Positions 56,337-64,000 of a stretch of DNA of 64,000 bases are shown piece by piece; the first letter of the stretch is position 1; each line of letters opens with the position of its first letter. The translations under genes and the position numbers were made by a program. Under the pieces are notes generated by a model that made no database searches, was not told the origin of the DNA, and saw only the letters and a program-made list of their open reading frames with translations. The stretch comes from Corynebacterium pseudokroppenstedtii (GTDB lineage Bacteria; Actinomycetota; Actinomycetes; Mycobacteriales; Mycobacteriaceae): positions 1 to 64,000 of the forward strand of contig NZ_JAEUWU010000002.1 in NCBI RefSeq assembly GCF_019754945.1. Reading direction: 5' to 3'.

Positions 56337-57671
56337 GTGAGCACTGATCCGAACTCATCATCCTCGAATCCTTCGCCATCTTCGTCCCCTGACCGGGGGC
56401 GTTCGTCGTCCGTGGGCAAGGTCGAACGTGTCGACGTCCACTCCGCAGACCCGAAATCCACAGGCACATCCCCCAAGGTCCCGAAGAAGAACCAGCTCAC
56501 CGCGGCTGTTCTGACGTCGCTCGCCCTGCTGTCCGCGGCGGGCCCGCTGGGCACGGACATGTACCTGCCCACGTTCATCGACATTGCGAAAGATCTGTCG
56601 ACGACGGCCTCGTCGGTGCAGCTCACGCTCTCTGCTTTCATGATCGGCCTAGCTGTCGGCCAGTTGTTCGCGGGGCCAATCTCTGACGGAGTGGGACGGC
56701 GTCGGCCCCTGGTGATCGGCTCGTTACTGTTCTTCCTCTTCTCCGCCGGGTGCGCGCTCACTCCGTCAATCGGTTTGCTGATCGCCTTCCGCCTGCTCCA
56801 AGGCATCGCGGGCGGGACCACCGTCGTCGTCGCTCGTTCCGTCATTCCCGACGTCGCGCATGGCAGAGCTGCGGCCTCTGCTTTCTCCGCACTGATGGCG
56901 ATCCAGGGGCTCGCGCCGGCAATCGCTCCGCTGCTCGGTGGTTTTCTCTCGCCGATCATCGGGTGGCGCGGTATTTTCTGGGTGATCGCCGCGTTCAACG
57001 TGATTATGGTCGTGGTCTCGCGCTTCGTGGTGCCGGAAAGCCTGCCGGCTGATCATCGCACTCCGGGCGCCATCCGCAACCTTTTGCCCACGATTTTCCG
57101 CTGTTTCGGCCGCCCGGCGTTCATCGGTTACTGCTTCGCTTTCGCGGTCGGGTTCGGCGCGTTTTTCTCCTACATCTCGGCCTCACCGTTCGTTCTCCAA
57201 GACCAACTGGGCCTACCGACACACGTCTACTCGATCACCTTCGCCATCAACTCGCTGGCCATCGCAGGGATGTCCGCCCTGAACGGCAAACTTGTGAACC
57301 GTTTCGAGGTGCGGTCTGTGCTGATCTTCGGGCTGATCCTCTACGTCGCAACGTCGGCAATTTTGCTTATCGACGCTCTGCTGGGGCCTTGGCTCTGGCC
57401 GACGCTCATTTGTCTCTTCGTGATGACATCGGCGACGGGGTTGCTACTGGGGAATGCGACTGCCCTGGGCGTTGAAGCTGTCCGTGATATCGGCGCGGGT
57501 GCCGGCTCTGGCGCGATGGGTGCGCTGCAGTTCCTGGCGGCCGGGATTGTGTCGCCACTGGTGGGGATCGGCTCGGATCCTTCGCTGTCCATGGCGTTGT
57601 GCATGTTGGTGTGCTCGATTATCGCCATCGTGGGGTGTGTGACGCTCACGAGCTCGTCGGATAGGGCGTAG
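56337..57671 (+). CDS. Bcr/CflA-type MFS drug transporter
   Basis: This 444-residue, 12-helix transporter begins at GTG 56337 with a 55-residue Ser/Pro-rich N-terminus. SAAGPLGTDMYLPTFIDIAK is the family signature in helix 1, and LFAGPISDGVGRRRPLVIGS is motif A. Substrates in the family are bicyclomycin or chloramphenicol and sometimes cysteine; the substrate here is unknown. The 250 bases upstream contain direct repeats GTTGTCGCACAG. Confidence 0.88.
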   Translation: MSTDPNSSSSNPSPSSSPDRGRSSSVGKVERVDVHSADPKSTGTSPKVPKKNQLTAAVLTSLALLSAAGPLGTDMYLPTFIDIAKDLSTTASSVQLTLSAFMIGLAVGQLFAGPISDGVGRRRPLVIGSLLFFLFSAGCALTPSIGLLIAFRLLQGIAGGTTVVVARSVIPDVAHGRAAASAFSALMAIQGLAPAIAPLLGGFLSPIIGWRGIFWVIAAFNVIMVVVSRFVVPESLPADHRTPGAIRNLLPTIFRCFGRPAFIGYCFAFAVGFGAFFSYISASPFVLQDQLGLPTHVYSITFAINSLAIAGMSALNGKLVNRFEVRSVLIFGLILYVATSAILLIDALLGPWLWPTLICLFVMTSATGLLLGNATALGVEAVRDIGAGAGSGAMGALQFLAAGIVSPLVGIGSDPSLSMALCMLVCSIIAIVGCVTLTSSSDRA

Positions 57672-57980
57672 CTAAAGCGAGGGCGTAGCTCGGTTTACCG
57701 TCGCCGCGCGGCCTTTCTCCCCGTCACCAAAAACTCTAGAAAGCACGGTTAGCTTTCCGTGGTTATACTTTTCAATATGCACGTGGGTGGCCGTCGTCTA
57801 TAAAATTCGGTCGGCCGAAAAGACCGACAAGGCCACAAACCCACAACCAACAAATCGATCCACGACCTACAGGTCGGCCGGAGAAACCCTCACGGCTCGA
57901 AACCTGCAGGTCAGCCCACACGGTTCACGTGACACGAGGCCACAAGCCTTCAGTCGAGCGAGTATTGGAGTACAACACGA
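57672..57980. other. Intergenic region with several inverted repeats
   Basis: No gene was found in these 309 bases. GAAAGC/GCTTTC (57738-57756) and TCGGTC/GACCGA (57808-57828) form hairpins, and AGGTCGGCCGGAG-like pieces recur. They could be the leader of the following amidohydrolase gene. Confidence 0.4.
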
Positions 57981-59132
57981 GTGCTTTCTTCGACGCGCAC
58001 GCCCCATCGCGCTACCACCATCACCACCGCAGCCACTGCCACCACCTCACGCGGAACAGGCTCTACGTCAGCCGAATCACATCCCACGACCACACCGAGG
58101 CCGATAAAAAAGACACGTCTACGTATGCGTCGGCTCGGCACGTGGGTAGCCGTCACGATGTCCGGCGTCGTTTTCTTGCAAGGCTGCACGATTTCTCATC
58201 ATGAGGACAAGCAGTCGGAGTCGGAGAAGCAGATCTCAGAGTTCAACAAGCGCAATGCCAAGTATTCCGCGAATGACAATGACGGTTCCGGCCCCAATGA
58301 TTCCATTCGATGGGTCGATCGCACGAAGACTTCTCCCCTAGTGCTCGTGGCCCCGCACGCGACAAACCACCACCGCAAGGGTCGCCCTAAGGTTGCCGAT
58401 CTATACACCGGCGGGATCACGGAGATGGTGGCCGATAAGCTCAACGCGTCCGCGCTCACCACCACGGGGAAGGTGTCGGATTGGCACGATAATTGGAAAA
58501 CGCGTGATGACAAGTTCACGCGCGTCCTCAAGGGTCTGCCGGATAACGCGATCGTCGTCGAGCTGCATGGCATGGATGATTCGTCGTCTGAAGAGCCCGT
58601 TTCCATCGGCACGGGTGATAGCCCCTCCCCCATGACCGACGATATCGTCCGCCGTTTGTCTGAGACTCTCCACGGACAGGTGGATATTGATGCCGGGTTT
58701 AATGCTCAGGCTTCCTACACGGTGACTGACTTTATGCAGAAGCGGGGGCATTCCGCGATGCAGATTGAGATGAACCACGCGATTCGGGACCCTAAACAGG
58801 GCCAGACCCCGACGACCATTGCCCGGTTGTCGACGGCTTTCCGCGAGGCATTGACTGACTTGCCGACGCTGGACACGAAGCCGACTCGTGAACAGGGCGC
58901 GCCGGCGCCGAATATCGACAAGATTCGTGAGTCTGAGAAGAAGAAGCCGTCGAGTAAGAAGAATTCGACGAGCTTGGAGCCTGAGCCGACGAGCTCGTCG
59001 TCGAAGCGGTCGAAGTCGAAGTCGTCGCGACGGTCGTCAACGTCGACGAAGAAGAAGGCGAAGAGTTCGCGCACGTCGGATCGGGCGAACTCTGATCGGG
59101 AGCCCAAGCGGCGCTCCTCCGACGACGACTAG
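57981..59132 (+). CDS. Lipoprotein related to N-formylglutamate amidohydrolases
   Basis: The frame opens at GTG 57981, but ATG 58125 (MRRLGTWVAVTMSGVVFLQG) gives a proper lipoprotein signal with lipobox LQGC. The mature part has APHATNHHRKG, DLYTGGITEMV, IVVELHGMDDSS and AMQIEMNHAIR. This order of His, Glu and Gln-x-Glu-x-Asn resembles N-formylglutamate amidohydrolases and phage poly-gamma-glutamate hydrolases (zinc peptidase fold). The C-terminus is a long Ser/Lys/Arg-rich basic tail. It converges with the pgsC gene 57 bases away, so it may trim or release poly-gamma-glutamate, by inference. Confidence 0.6.
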   Translation: MLSSTRTPHRATTITTAATATTSRGTGSTSAESHPTTTPRPIKKTRLRMRRLGTWVAVTMSGVVFLQGCTISHHEDKQSESEKQISEFNKRNAKYSANDNDGSGPNDSIRWVDRTKTSPLVLVAPHATNHHRKGRPKVADLYTGGITEMVADKLNASALTTTGKVSDWHDNWKTRDDKFTRVLKGLPDNAIVVELHGMDDSSSEEPVSIGTGDSPSPMTDDIVRRLSETLHGQVDIDAGFNAQASYTVTDFMQKRGHSAMQIEMNHAIRDPKQGQTPTTIARLSTAFREALTDLPTLDTKPTREQGAPAPNIDKIRESEKKKPSSKKNSTSLEPEPTSSSSKRSKSKSSRRSSTSTKKKAKSSRTSDRANSDREPKRRSSDDD

Positions 59133-59188
59133 GGCGCCTCTGTGTAGGGCGACATTTCCCGACGAGCCGCTCTACAAGGCCGAGCCCC

Positions 59189-60229
59189 CTAACGGCCGCC
59201 TCTGTCTCGCCGCCCCTTTACAGGAACGCGACGAGGGGGCGCGGCCACCAAGCTGGTGCCGACCAGCGAAATCCCCATGCCCCCGCCGGTACGTTTGAAC
59301 CCGTACTGGATGAGGTCGTTGGCGATAATCGCGGGCAGGACGCAAAGAACAATGTTCTGCGGCCCCGCAAGTTTCGCGCCTTCGACCAGCGAGAAGATGT
59401 ATTCGATCGTGATTGTGACCGCGAACGACGTGAAGATCAACACCACGAAGCGGTCTTTACCGAAGAGCGGCACACGCGCTTCGTACGCGTGGTAGATGAG
59501 GTACACGGCTGCCACGGACAGGCCGAGGATCAGCAGGTACCAGGTGTTCGCCACTGCCGCCGCCCACAGGAATCCGACGGTCACGTAGCCGCCGGTACGG
59601 AGTTTGAACGTACGAACGGTTTGTTCCTGAATGATCAGCGCCATCAACACCGAGGTGGCCGATAGGGCGAACACGAGGGGGAGACGCTCGATGGACGCGT
59701 CGAAAAGCTGGTCAGAAATCGAGATGTTCAGCCACTTGACGGTCACGTACGTCAAGGCCCACCCGACGGCGCCTGCCAGGGGCACCATCCACAGCATGGG
59801 CAGGAGGGTCTTCTTGAGCCCCTGCTTATTCAGCGAGTTCGTGATCATACCGGGGACAATCACGCCGACGAGGGCCAGGCCGTATTGTTCCTTGGTCCGG
59901 TAGAACAGGAATTCGGAGAGCCCCAGCCAAGCCAACCCGCAGATCACACCGATAGCCAGGCCGATGGCGAAAATCTGCCGCGGGCGTGGGAGGAAAAGTT
60001 TGAGGACGACGAACCTGATGAGCACGAAGGCGAACATGGACACCAGGACCGTGACCAGGGAGTTCAATGGCGCATAGAGGGATGCTGCCAAATATCCCAC
60101 GGCCAGCGTTCCGCCGATCGATACGCGATACTTGCGGAAGTACAGATAGCTGACCATCACCCCAATGAGGAAGGTGAGGTGAATGTAGTCGCACAGGAAA
60201 CTATATCCCTGAGATTCCAGTAGGTTCAC
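59189..60229 (-). CDS. pgsC: Poly-gamma-glutamate synthase membrane subunit PgsC (CapC), duplicated
   Basis: PgsC is the membrane partner of the PgsB ligase. It has 346 residues, about twice the Bacillus length (near 150). The sequence shows two similar halves: GGTLAVGYLAASLYAPLNSL... LVGVIVPGMITNSLNKQGLKKT (first) and GGYVTVGFLWAAAVANTWYL... IVLCVLPAIIANDLIQYGFKRT (second), with about 10 helices in all. A basic tail (RRVPVKGRRDRGGR) follows. Its start overlaps the pgsB stop (ATGA-type), so the two are coupled. No pgsA (capA) gene is adjacent. Confidence 0.85.
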   Translation of the reverse strand: MNLLESQGYSFLCDYIHLTFLIGVMVSYLYFRKYRVSIGGTLAVGYLAASLYAPLNSLVTVLVSMFAFVLIRFVVLKLFLPRPRQIFAIGLAIGVICGLAWLGLSEFLFYRTKEQYGLALVGVIVPGMITNSLNKQGLKKTLLPMLWMVPLAGAVGWALTYVTVKWLNISISDQLFDASIERLPLVFALSATSVLMALIIQEQTVRTFKLRTGGYVTVGFLWAAAVANTWYLLILGLSVAAVYLIYHAYEARVPLFGKDRFVVLIFTSFAVTITIEYIFSLVEGAKLAGPQNIVLCVLPAIIANDLIQYGFKRTGGGMGISLVGTSLVAAPPRRVPVKGRRDRGGR

Positions 60230-61722
60230 TACGCCATGACCTCTACGTGCTCGTCTTTACGTGATACTGCGCCGATTTCGGTGTCGATATCGGCGTCTTT
60301 GTCGTGAGCAGCGACGTCGGCTGCAACCTTAGCTGCAACGTCGGCATCGTCCGAAACATCCGCCGCAACCTCGGCAGCGACGTCGGCGATCTCCGCGTCG
60401 TCAGCCACATCTTTGCCACGCGCAGCCGCGTCCGTGTTGGTCGTCGTCACGGCTTCTTCGGGGGCGGTAACCTCCACCGAGCCGGTCAGCTCTTCCACGG
60501 GAGCAAGCGCGTTCTCAGACTTCAGCGTGGAGATGTATTTCTCCATGGACTGAACGTGCTGCGTGTGGATGTTGACCATACCGTAGACGGCAACTTCGGT
60601 GTCATCGTCGAAGGACTCGCGGGCACGCGCCACCAGCGCCTTGCCGTCGGTTTCCTCGATGTCGGTGGTGGTCAGGATGTTGCTTTCGGCCACCCCGCCG
60701 GCAATCAGCTTTTGGTACACGACGTCTTGGATATCTCCGTAGAGCACGATCTTGTCGAACTGCCCCTTGAGGTCCTTGGTGATGACGTCGACGAACATGG
60801 ACGCGCGGTCGGTGCGGTCGGCACGGTTGTTCATCGCGATGACGTGCTTGGTGTCCTCCGGCAGGCGGCCGTCGTGAACGGAGTTGTAGACCTTGGTGGT
60901 GGATTCCCAGTCGTTGACGGCGAACATGGGGACCCAGTAGAGGGAGTTGTTTTCTTCCTCGACCTTGATGACCTTGGTTGTGCCCGGGTCGGGCTCTGCC
61001 TTGAGCATGCCGCGCACAGCGACGTCGGTGTCGATGTCGAGGGCCTCAGCCAGCGCCAACACAACAGCAACGTTCTCTTCGAACTGCTGGTACGCGAACT
61101 TGTCGACGAGGCTGCGGGAGAGCTCACTCTCTTCAGCGACGATCAACCGGGAGTTCCGTGCCTCGCAGTTCTTCCGGATGAGTTTGAGGACGCTTTCGTT
61201 GCGCTCACCGGTGATGACCAGGCCGTGTTCGGGGACGGTGTTGCACAGCGAGTCTGCGATTTCCTCGACCGTGTCGCCCATCTCTTCCTGGTGGTCCAGG
61301 CGGACGTTCGTGATCACGGAAATGGGCGAACGGAGAATGACGTTCTGGCACAGGTTCTGGTACTTGGGCTTCACCGCCATGCACTCGACGACGAGGCCGT
61401 TGACGGAGCCATCGAGCCATTCTTTCAAGAAGTCGTACTGCTCGTTGATGTTCGCCGGGCCGGTGCGCTGAATGGGGTGTTCGCCCGCTTCCGGGTCGAT
61501 GACGCACGCGTAGGTACCCGTGGTTTTTGACACGGTGGATACCCCGGCTTCGCGGAGGACACTACCCAGCATGCGTGTGATGGTAGATTTACCGCGGATA
61601 CCGTTGACGTGAATGTTGTAGTCAAGTTTGGACATGCGCGAACGGTGCGCATTTTCTTTGCGCCGGAACGCGTACATTCCGGCGATCCCAGCCGTTCCTG
61701 CAAGCGCGGCAAAGGTAATCAT
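60229..61722 (-). CDS. pgsB: Poly-gamma-glutamate synthase ligase PgsB (CapB)
   Basis: PgsB is a Mur-ligase-like ATP-dependent amide ligase that joins glutamates through the gamma carboxyl. The 497-residue protein has an N-terminal hydrophobic segment (FAALAGTAGIAGMYAF), the P-loop HVNGIRGKSTITRMLGS (about residue 37) and ECMAVKPKYQN, a family signature. AGGAGTG precedes the start. A C-terminal tail of about 75 residues is made of Ala/Asp/Val repeats (EVAADVSDDADVAAKVAADV) not known in Bacillus CapB. The polymer could be a capsule or released film; a complete pathway also needs PgsA/PgsE, not seen here. Confidence 0.9.
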   Translation of the reverse strand: MITFAALAGTAGIAGMYAFRRKENAHRSRMSKLDYNIHVNGIRGKSTITRMLGSVLREAGVSTVSKTTGTYACVIDPEAGEHPIQRTGPANINEQYDFLKEWLDGSVNGLVVECMAVKPKYQNLCQNVILRSPISVITNVRLDHQEEMGDTVEEIADSLCNTVPEHGLVITGERNESVLKLIRKNCEARNSRLIVAEESELSRSLVDKFAYQQFEENVAVVLALAEALDIDTDVAVRGMLKAEPDPGTTKVIKVEEENNSLYWVPMFAVNDWESTTKVYNSVHDGRLPEDTKHVIAMNNRADRTDRASMFVDVITKDLKGQFDKIVLYGDIQDVVYQKLIAGGVAESNILTTTDIEETDGKALVARARESFDDDTEVAVYGMVNIHTQHVQSMEKYISTLKSENALAPVEELTGSVEVTAPEEAVTTTNTDAAARGKDVADDAEIADVAAEVAADVSDDADVAAKVAADVAAHDKDADIDTEIGAVSRKDEHVEVMA

Positions 61723-62484
61723 GAAAAATCACTCCTGGCAGAGCGTGATGAGAGATGGGGCACGGGTCAGACATAGGAAAAAGTCCCCAGCTTGAGAACA
61801 CCCTGCTGCCTGATCAATCGGACAGCCTTGACAACTCCCCCACCGCGTACAAAAAGGGCACACGTACGCGACGGAATCACGTTGACTTCCCCCGAAAAAC
61901 TAGAGCCAATCGAGGGGATGCACTCGTTGCTAGAACTCGCAATTCCATTGTCGAAATAACCAGTCGTGAAGCTTACAGAGAACTCCAAGGTCTGGCTACT
62001 GGAATTCACAAGAAAACAACCCCAAGGGGGCTTCATTATTGCGTTCTAGAGGGTACGTCCGATCCTCATCTGCCCCCATGCCCCATTTAATCCCCCCGGT
62101 CTGCGCCACGAGGGACGGAGAAAACGCCCTTCATCTATGCAGCACAGGCATCGTTTAGACAATACACACCATATTGTCAGACAACGCTACAATTACCCAC
62201 TCGATACACAATCTTGACGAGTTTGTAATATTTGATGTGATAATCATCACGCCGTCAGTTTTTCGGGCACATAAGAAAGCGCGGGTGTATTGTGCACCCG
62301 CGCTTTCATCTCTCATCACGCCGCTCGAAGTGACCAAGAAGCTGTGCCCTAGCTTATACAAGCCCACTTTGCGCGTTGTGACATTTATATAATCGCTAGA
62401 TCGCGACAGAGTGTTACACTCTGCCTACATTTATACCCTATATATCCAAAAAATTTAATAGTGATAGCAAAAGAAGTAGAAAAT
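61723..62484. other. Gene-free stretch between pgsB and the metalloprotease gene
   Basis: No convincing gene was found in these 760 bases, apart from a short plus-strand frame at 61755 without ribosome site. The pgsB promoter should be here, and the hairpin at 62276 is the only clear structure. Confidence 0.5.
62276..62306. terminator. Perfect hairpin terminator
   Basis: AAAGCGCGGGTG pairs perfectly with CACCCGCGCTTT around a seven-base loop. A and T tracts on the stem ends allow termination in either direction. It sits downstream of the metalloprotease gene on the minus strand. Confidence 0.7.
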
Positions 62485-63204
62485 TTAGCCAAGAAAATCC
62501 GGGAATGACCGCGTTGTACCAACAGCGGTCTTCTCATTGTCACCCTGAAGAGCGGCTTGTACATCCGTCTGCTGGGGTATCTTCGGCTGCTGCTGATCTG
62601 ACGTCGCGTGCATCAAGTCCCCTGGGCAGCCATGCTTTAACCCCAGCACGTGGCCAAACTCATGCGCAATGGTGCCCTGACGCGCACTCTGCGACATTTC
62701 ATCGAGGTACGACACATTGAGGAGCACCCGATAGGGTTCATGACGCGTCCACCCCACCCACGTGGCATCGTCGCGGTGGACATCAAAAACGCGCACAGAA
62801 TTCGACGTCTCTTTATCGCTTACGTCGAACGTGATCTCCCCACCAGTCGCCTCGGTCCACGAGTCAGCCGCAGCCTGAATCTCGTCGGAGTACCGTTCGC
62901 TGTTGTTAAAAATGACGACTTTCCCGTCATGCACGGCCCCGTGGCCTTTTCGGAACAACTCCAACTGCGGGAGTGGCTTTCCATTGTTGACCGCGTCATG
63001 CGCGTCCGCACATTGCGCGGGCGTGTTATCTTCACCATTTTTATCGGTAGCACGCGCATCCGGTGCGGGTCCGGGTGATAGAAGCATCGCACCAGAGGCG
63101 ACGGCAGACACGACTACTGCACCGAGTCGACGTCGTTGTCGACCTTGGTGGAGAGATGATTGTGCGGGAGATTGGGATACTCTCGTCTGAGAGGAAAACT
63201 GCAT
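62485..63204 (-). CDS. Secreted zinc metalloprotease, matrixin/snapalysin-like
   Basis: The 239-residue protein has a signal peptide (LGAVVVSAVASGAMLLSPGP) after a basic start. The metzincin zinc-site TIAHEFGHVLGLKHGCPGDLMH fits HExxHxxGxxH with a Met-turn soon after, at about residues 180-202. A possible propeptide or regulatory part with single cysteine (AQCADAHDAV) precedes it. Such small proteases act on host or surface proteins. No neighbour clarifies the target. Confidence 0.85.
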   Translation of the reverse strand: MQFSSQTRVSQSPAQSSLHQGRQRRRLGAVVVSAVASGAMLLSPGPAPDARATDKNGEDNTPAQCADAHDAVNNGKPLPQLELFRKGHGAVHDGKVVIFNNSERYSDEIQAAADSWTEATGGEITFDVSDKETSNSVRVFDVHRDDATWVGWTRHEPYRVLLNVSYLDEMSQSARQGTIAHEFGHVLGLKHGCPGDLMHATSDQQQPKIPQQTDVQAALQGDNEKTAVGTTRSFPDFLG

Positions 63205-63539
63205 GCGGGCTACTTTCTGTCTCGGTAGTTCACGTGGAGTTCGCTTATCCAGCGGAGTTTCTCTTCCTACTCAGCCCCCTCCCCTGTACGGACATGAATC
63301 TATACAAGTCCGAATATAAAAATCGCCTCGGTAGGCGGTGCACATACACAACGCCACCCGAGGTGACTATAAAAGCACTCGCGACAGCGATGACCTATGG
63401 TACCGCTGCCACCTGTGAGGCGGAGACGACGACCCTCCACGGCGCAGCACTGAGGCACAGCACAACGCCGAAACACTGCTTAGCGCGCTATGGCACAGCG
63501 CCTTATTCAGAGGGGTAGATCCTCATCATCTCGTCGTTG
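63205..63539. other. Intergenic stretch without clear gene
   Basis: No gene was found in these 335 bases. A short hairpin-like sequence (GCCTCGGTAGGCGGTGC region at about 63327) is the only structure seen. Confidence 0.4.
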
Positions 63540-64000
63540 TTATACCTGTTTAGCGATCAACGCAATCGAGCCATTCCTGATGACAAGAATGACGCCGCTG
63601 GTGAAGTCGCTGGACTGGTCCTTGAGGTTCTGGGACGTTAATACCTTCTTATCCTTAATACCCTTAGCTACCGAGTTAGCAAATTGCTCAATGCCGGGTA
63701 TTGCTTTCACAACCTCTTTCTTGACATCATCACCCTTTTCCAGGGTACCGATAAGCTTGGCAAGCTTTTCGGCGTCACAACTGCTCAAGTAGACAAACTG
63801 CTGAACGTTGCGCTTGTTCTCGATGGTGATGGTTTTACCATCAGGGGTAATGACATGGTCAAGCGGGGCAGCCGTGCTCGTTAACGCTGTCTGTCCTTCA
63901 CATGCTGGCTTCGCACTTGCTGTAGGAGCGGTAGCTGCCGTAACAGTTGCGAGGCCAAAAGCCATCGCGCCACTGAGTGCCACGGCACCGATTCTCTTGG
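63540..64000 (-). CDS. Secreted hypothetical protein, 5' end outside window
   Basis: The frame stays open to the right edge and reads KRIGAVALSGAMAFGLATVT then TAPTASAKPACEG, a signal peptide with a cleavage site near ASA-KP. The true start therefore lies beyond base 64,000; a GTG at 63983 inside the signal sequence is not it. The mature part has two cysteines (ACEGQ and SSCDAEK), then a helical region (KLIGTLEKGDDVKKEVVKAI) and the ending VILVIRNGSIALIAKQV. No family was recognised. Confidence 0.65.
   Translation of the reverse strand, partial: KRIGAVALSGAMAFGLATVTAATAPTASAKPACEGQTALTSTAAPLDHVITPDGKTITIENKRNVQQFVYLSSCDAEKLAKLIGTLEKGDDVKKEVVKAIPGIEQFANSVAKGIKDKKVLTSQNLKDQSSDFTSGVILVIRNGSIALIAKQV

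Noticed and set aside
61755-62090. 111-residue plus-strand frame
   Set aside because: Low-complexity product without ribosome site, in the likely promoter region of pgsB.

Overview
The window looks like a Corynebacterium chromosome. It carries an ESX-4-type type VII secretion locus in the order eccC(-), eccD(+), mycP(+), eccB(-), next to truA, the infA-rpsM-rpsK-rpsD-rpoA-rplQ operon, and the rpsH-rplF-rplR-rpsE-rpmD-rplO and secY-adk-map clusters. This order is shared with corynebacteria and mycobacteria. The species is not certain; a lipophilic or opportunistic Corynebacterium is a reasonable guess from the resistance genes and the poly-gamma-glutamate genes.

Bases 1 to about 18,283 are one arm of an integrated mobile element. 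It begins outside the window and ends at a large serine integrase gene whose start lies beside the insertion point. The insertion cuts eccC inside the Walker A P-loop codons, so the left part of the ESX-4 locus (rest of eccC, probably esx genes) must lie beyond base 1 or be lost. The element is a mosaic: an IS3 remnant, erm(X) with its leader peptide, an ISL3 end, tet(W) with its attenuator, a decayed ISL3 transposase, a small serine resolvase with two palindrome-rich repeats and a 49-residue membrane peptide, a high-GC MFS efflux pump with its TetR regulator, a truncated exported-protein gene, a three-gene operon of unknown function between 66-bp direct repeats, two YbjN-like genes, and a ribbon-helix-helix antitoxin/toxin pair.

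Bases 18,284 to 34,000 hold the ESX-4 genes, an ABC exporter, an unknown ESX-linked protein, truA, three tandem paralogous lipoproteins that share an upstream regulatory module, and a GT87 glycosyltransferase. Bases 34,000 to 37,700 hold the rpoA operon. Bases 37,900 to 42,600 hold a beta-glucoside operon (PTS transporter, GH1 phospho-beta-glucosidase, BglG antiterminator) with a clear RAT/terminator leader and a candidate GlxR site. An acetyltransferase and arginine deiminase follow, then map, adk, secY and half of the spc ribosomal operon.

Bases 51,000 to 64,000 are surface and export functions: a cupin protein, a Tat lipoprotein for siderophore uptake with a candidate DtxR box, a PhoD phosphatase, a secreted PAP2 phosphatase, a Bcr/CflA pump, a lipoprotein amidohydrolase-like protein convergent with a pgsBC poly-gamma-glutamate synthase pair (PgsC is internally duplicated), a secreted matrixin-like metalloprotease and a partial secreted protein at the right edge. 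No tRNA, rRNA or CRISPR array was seen.
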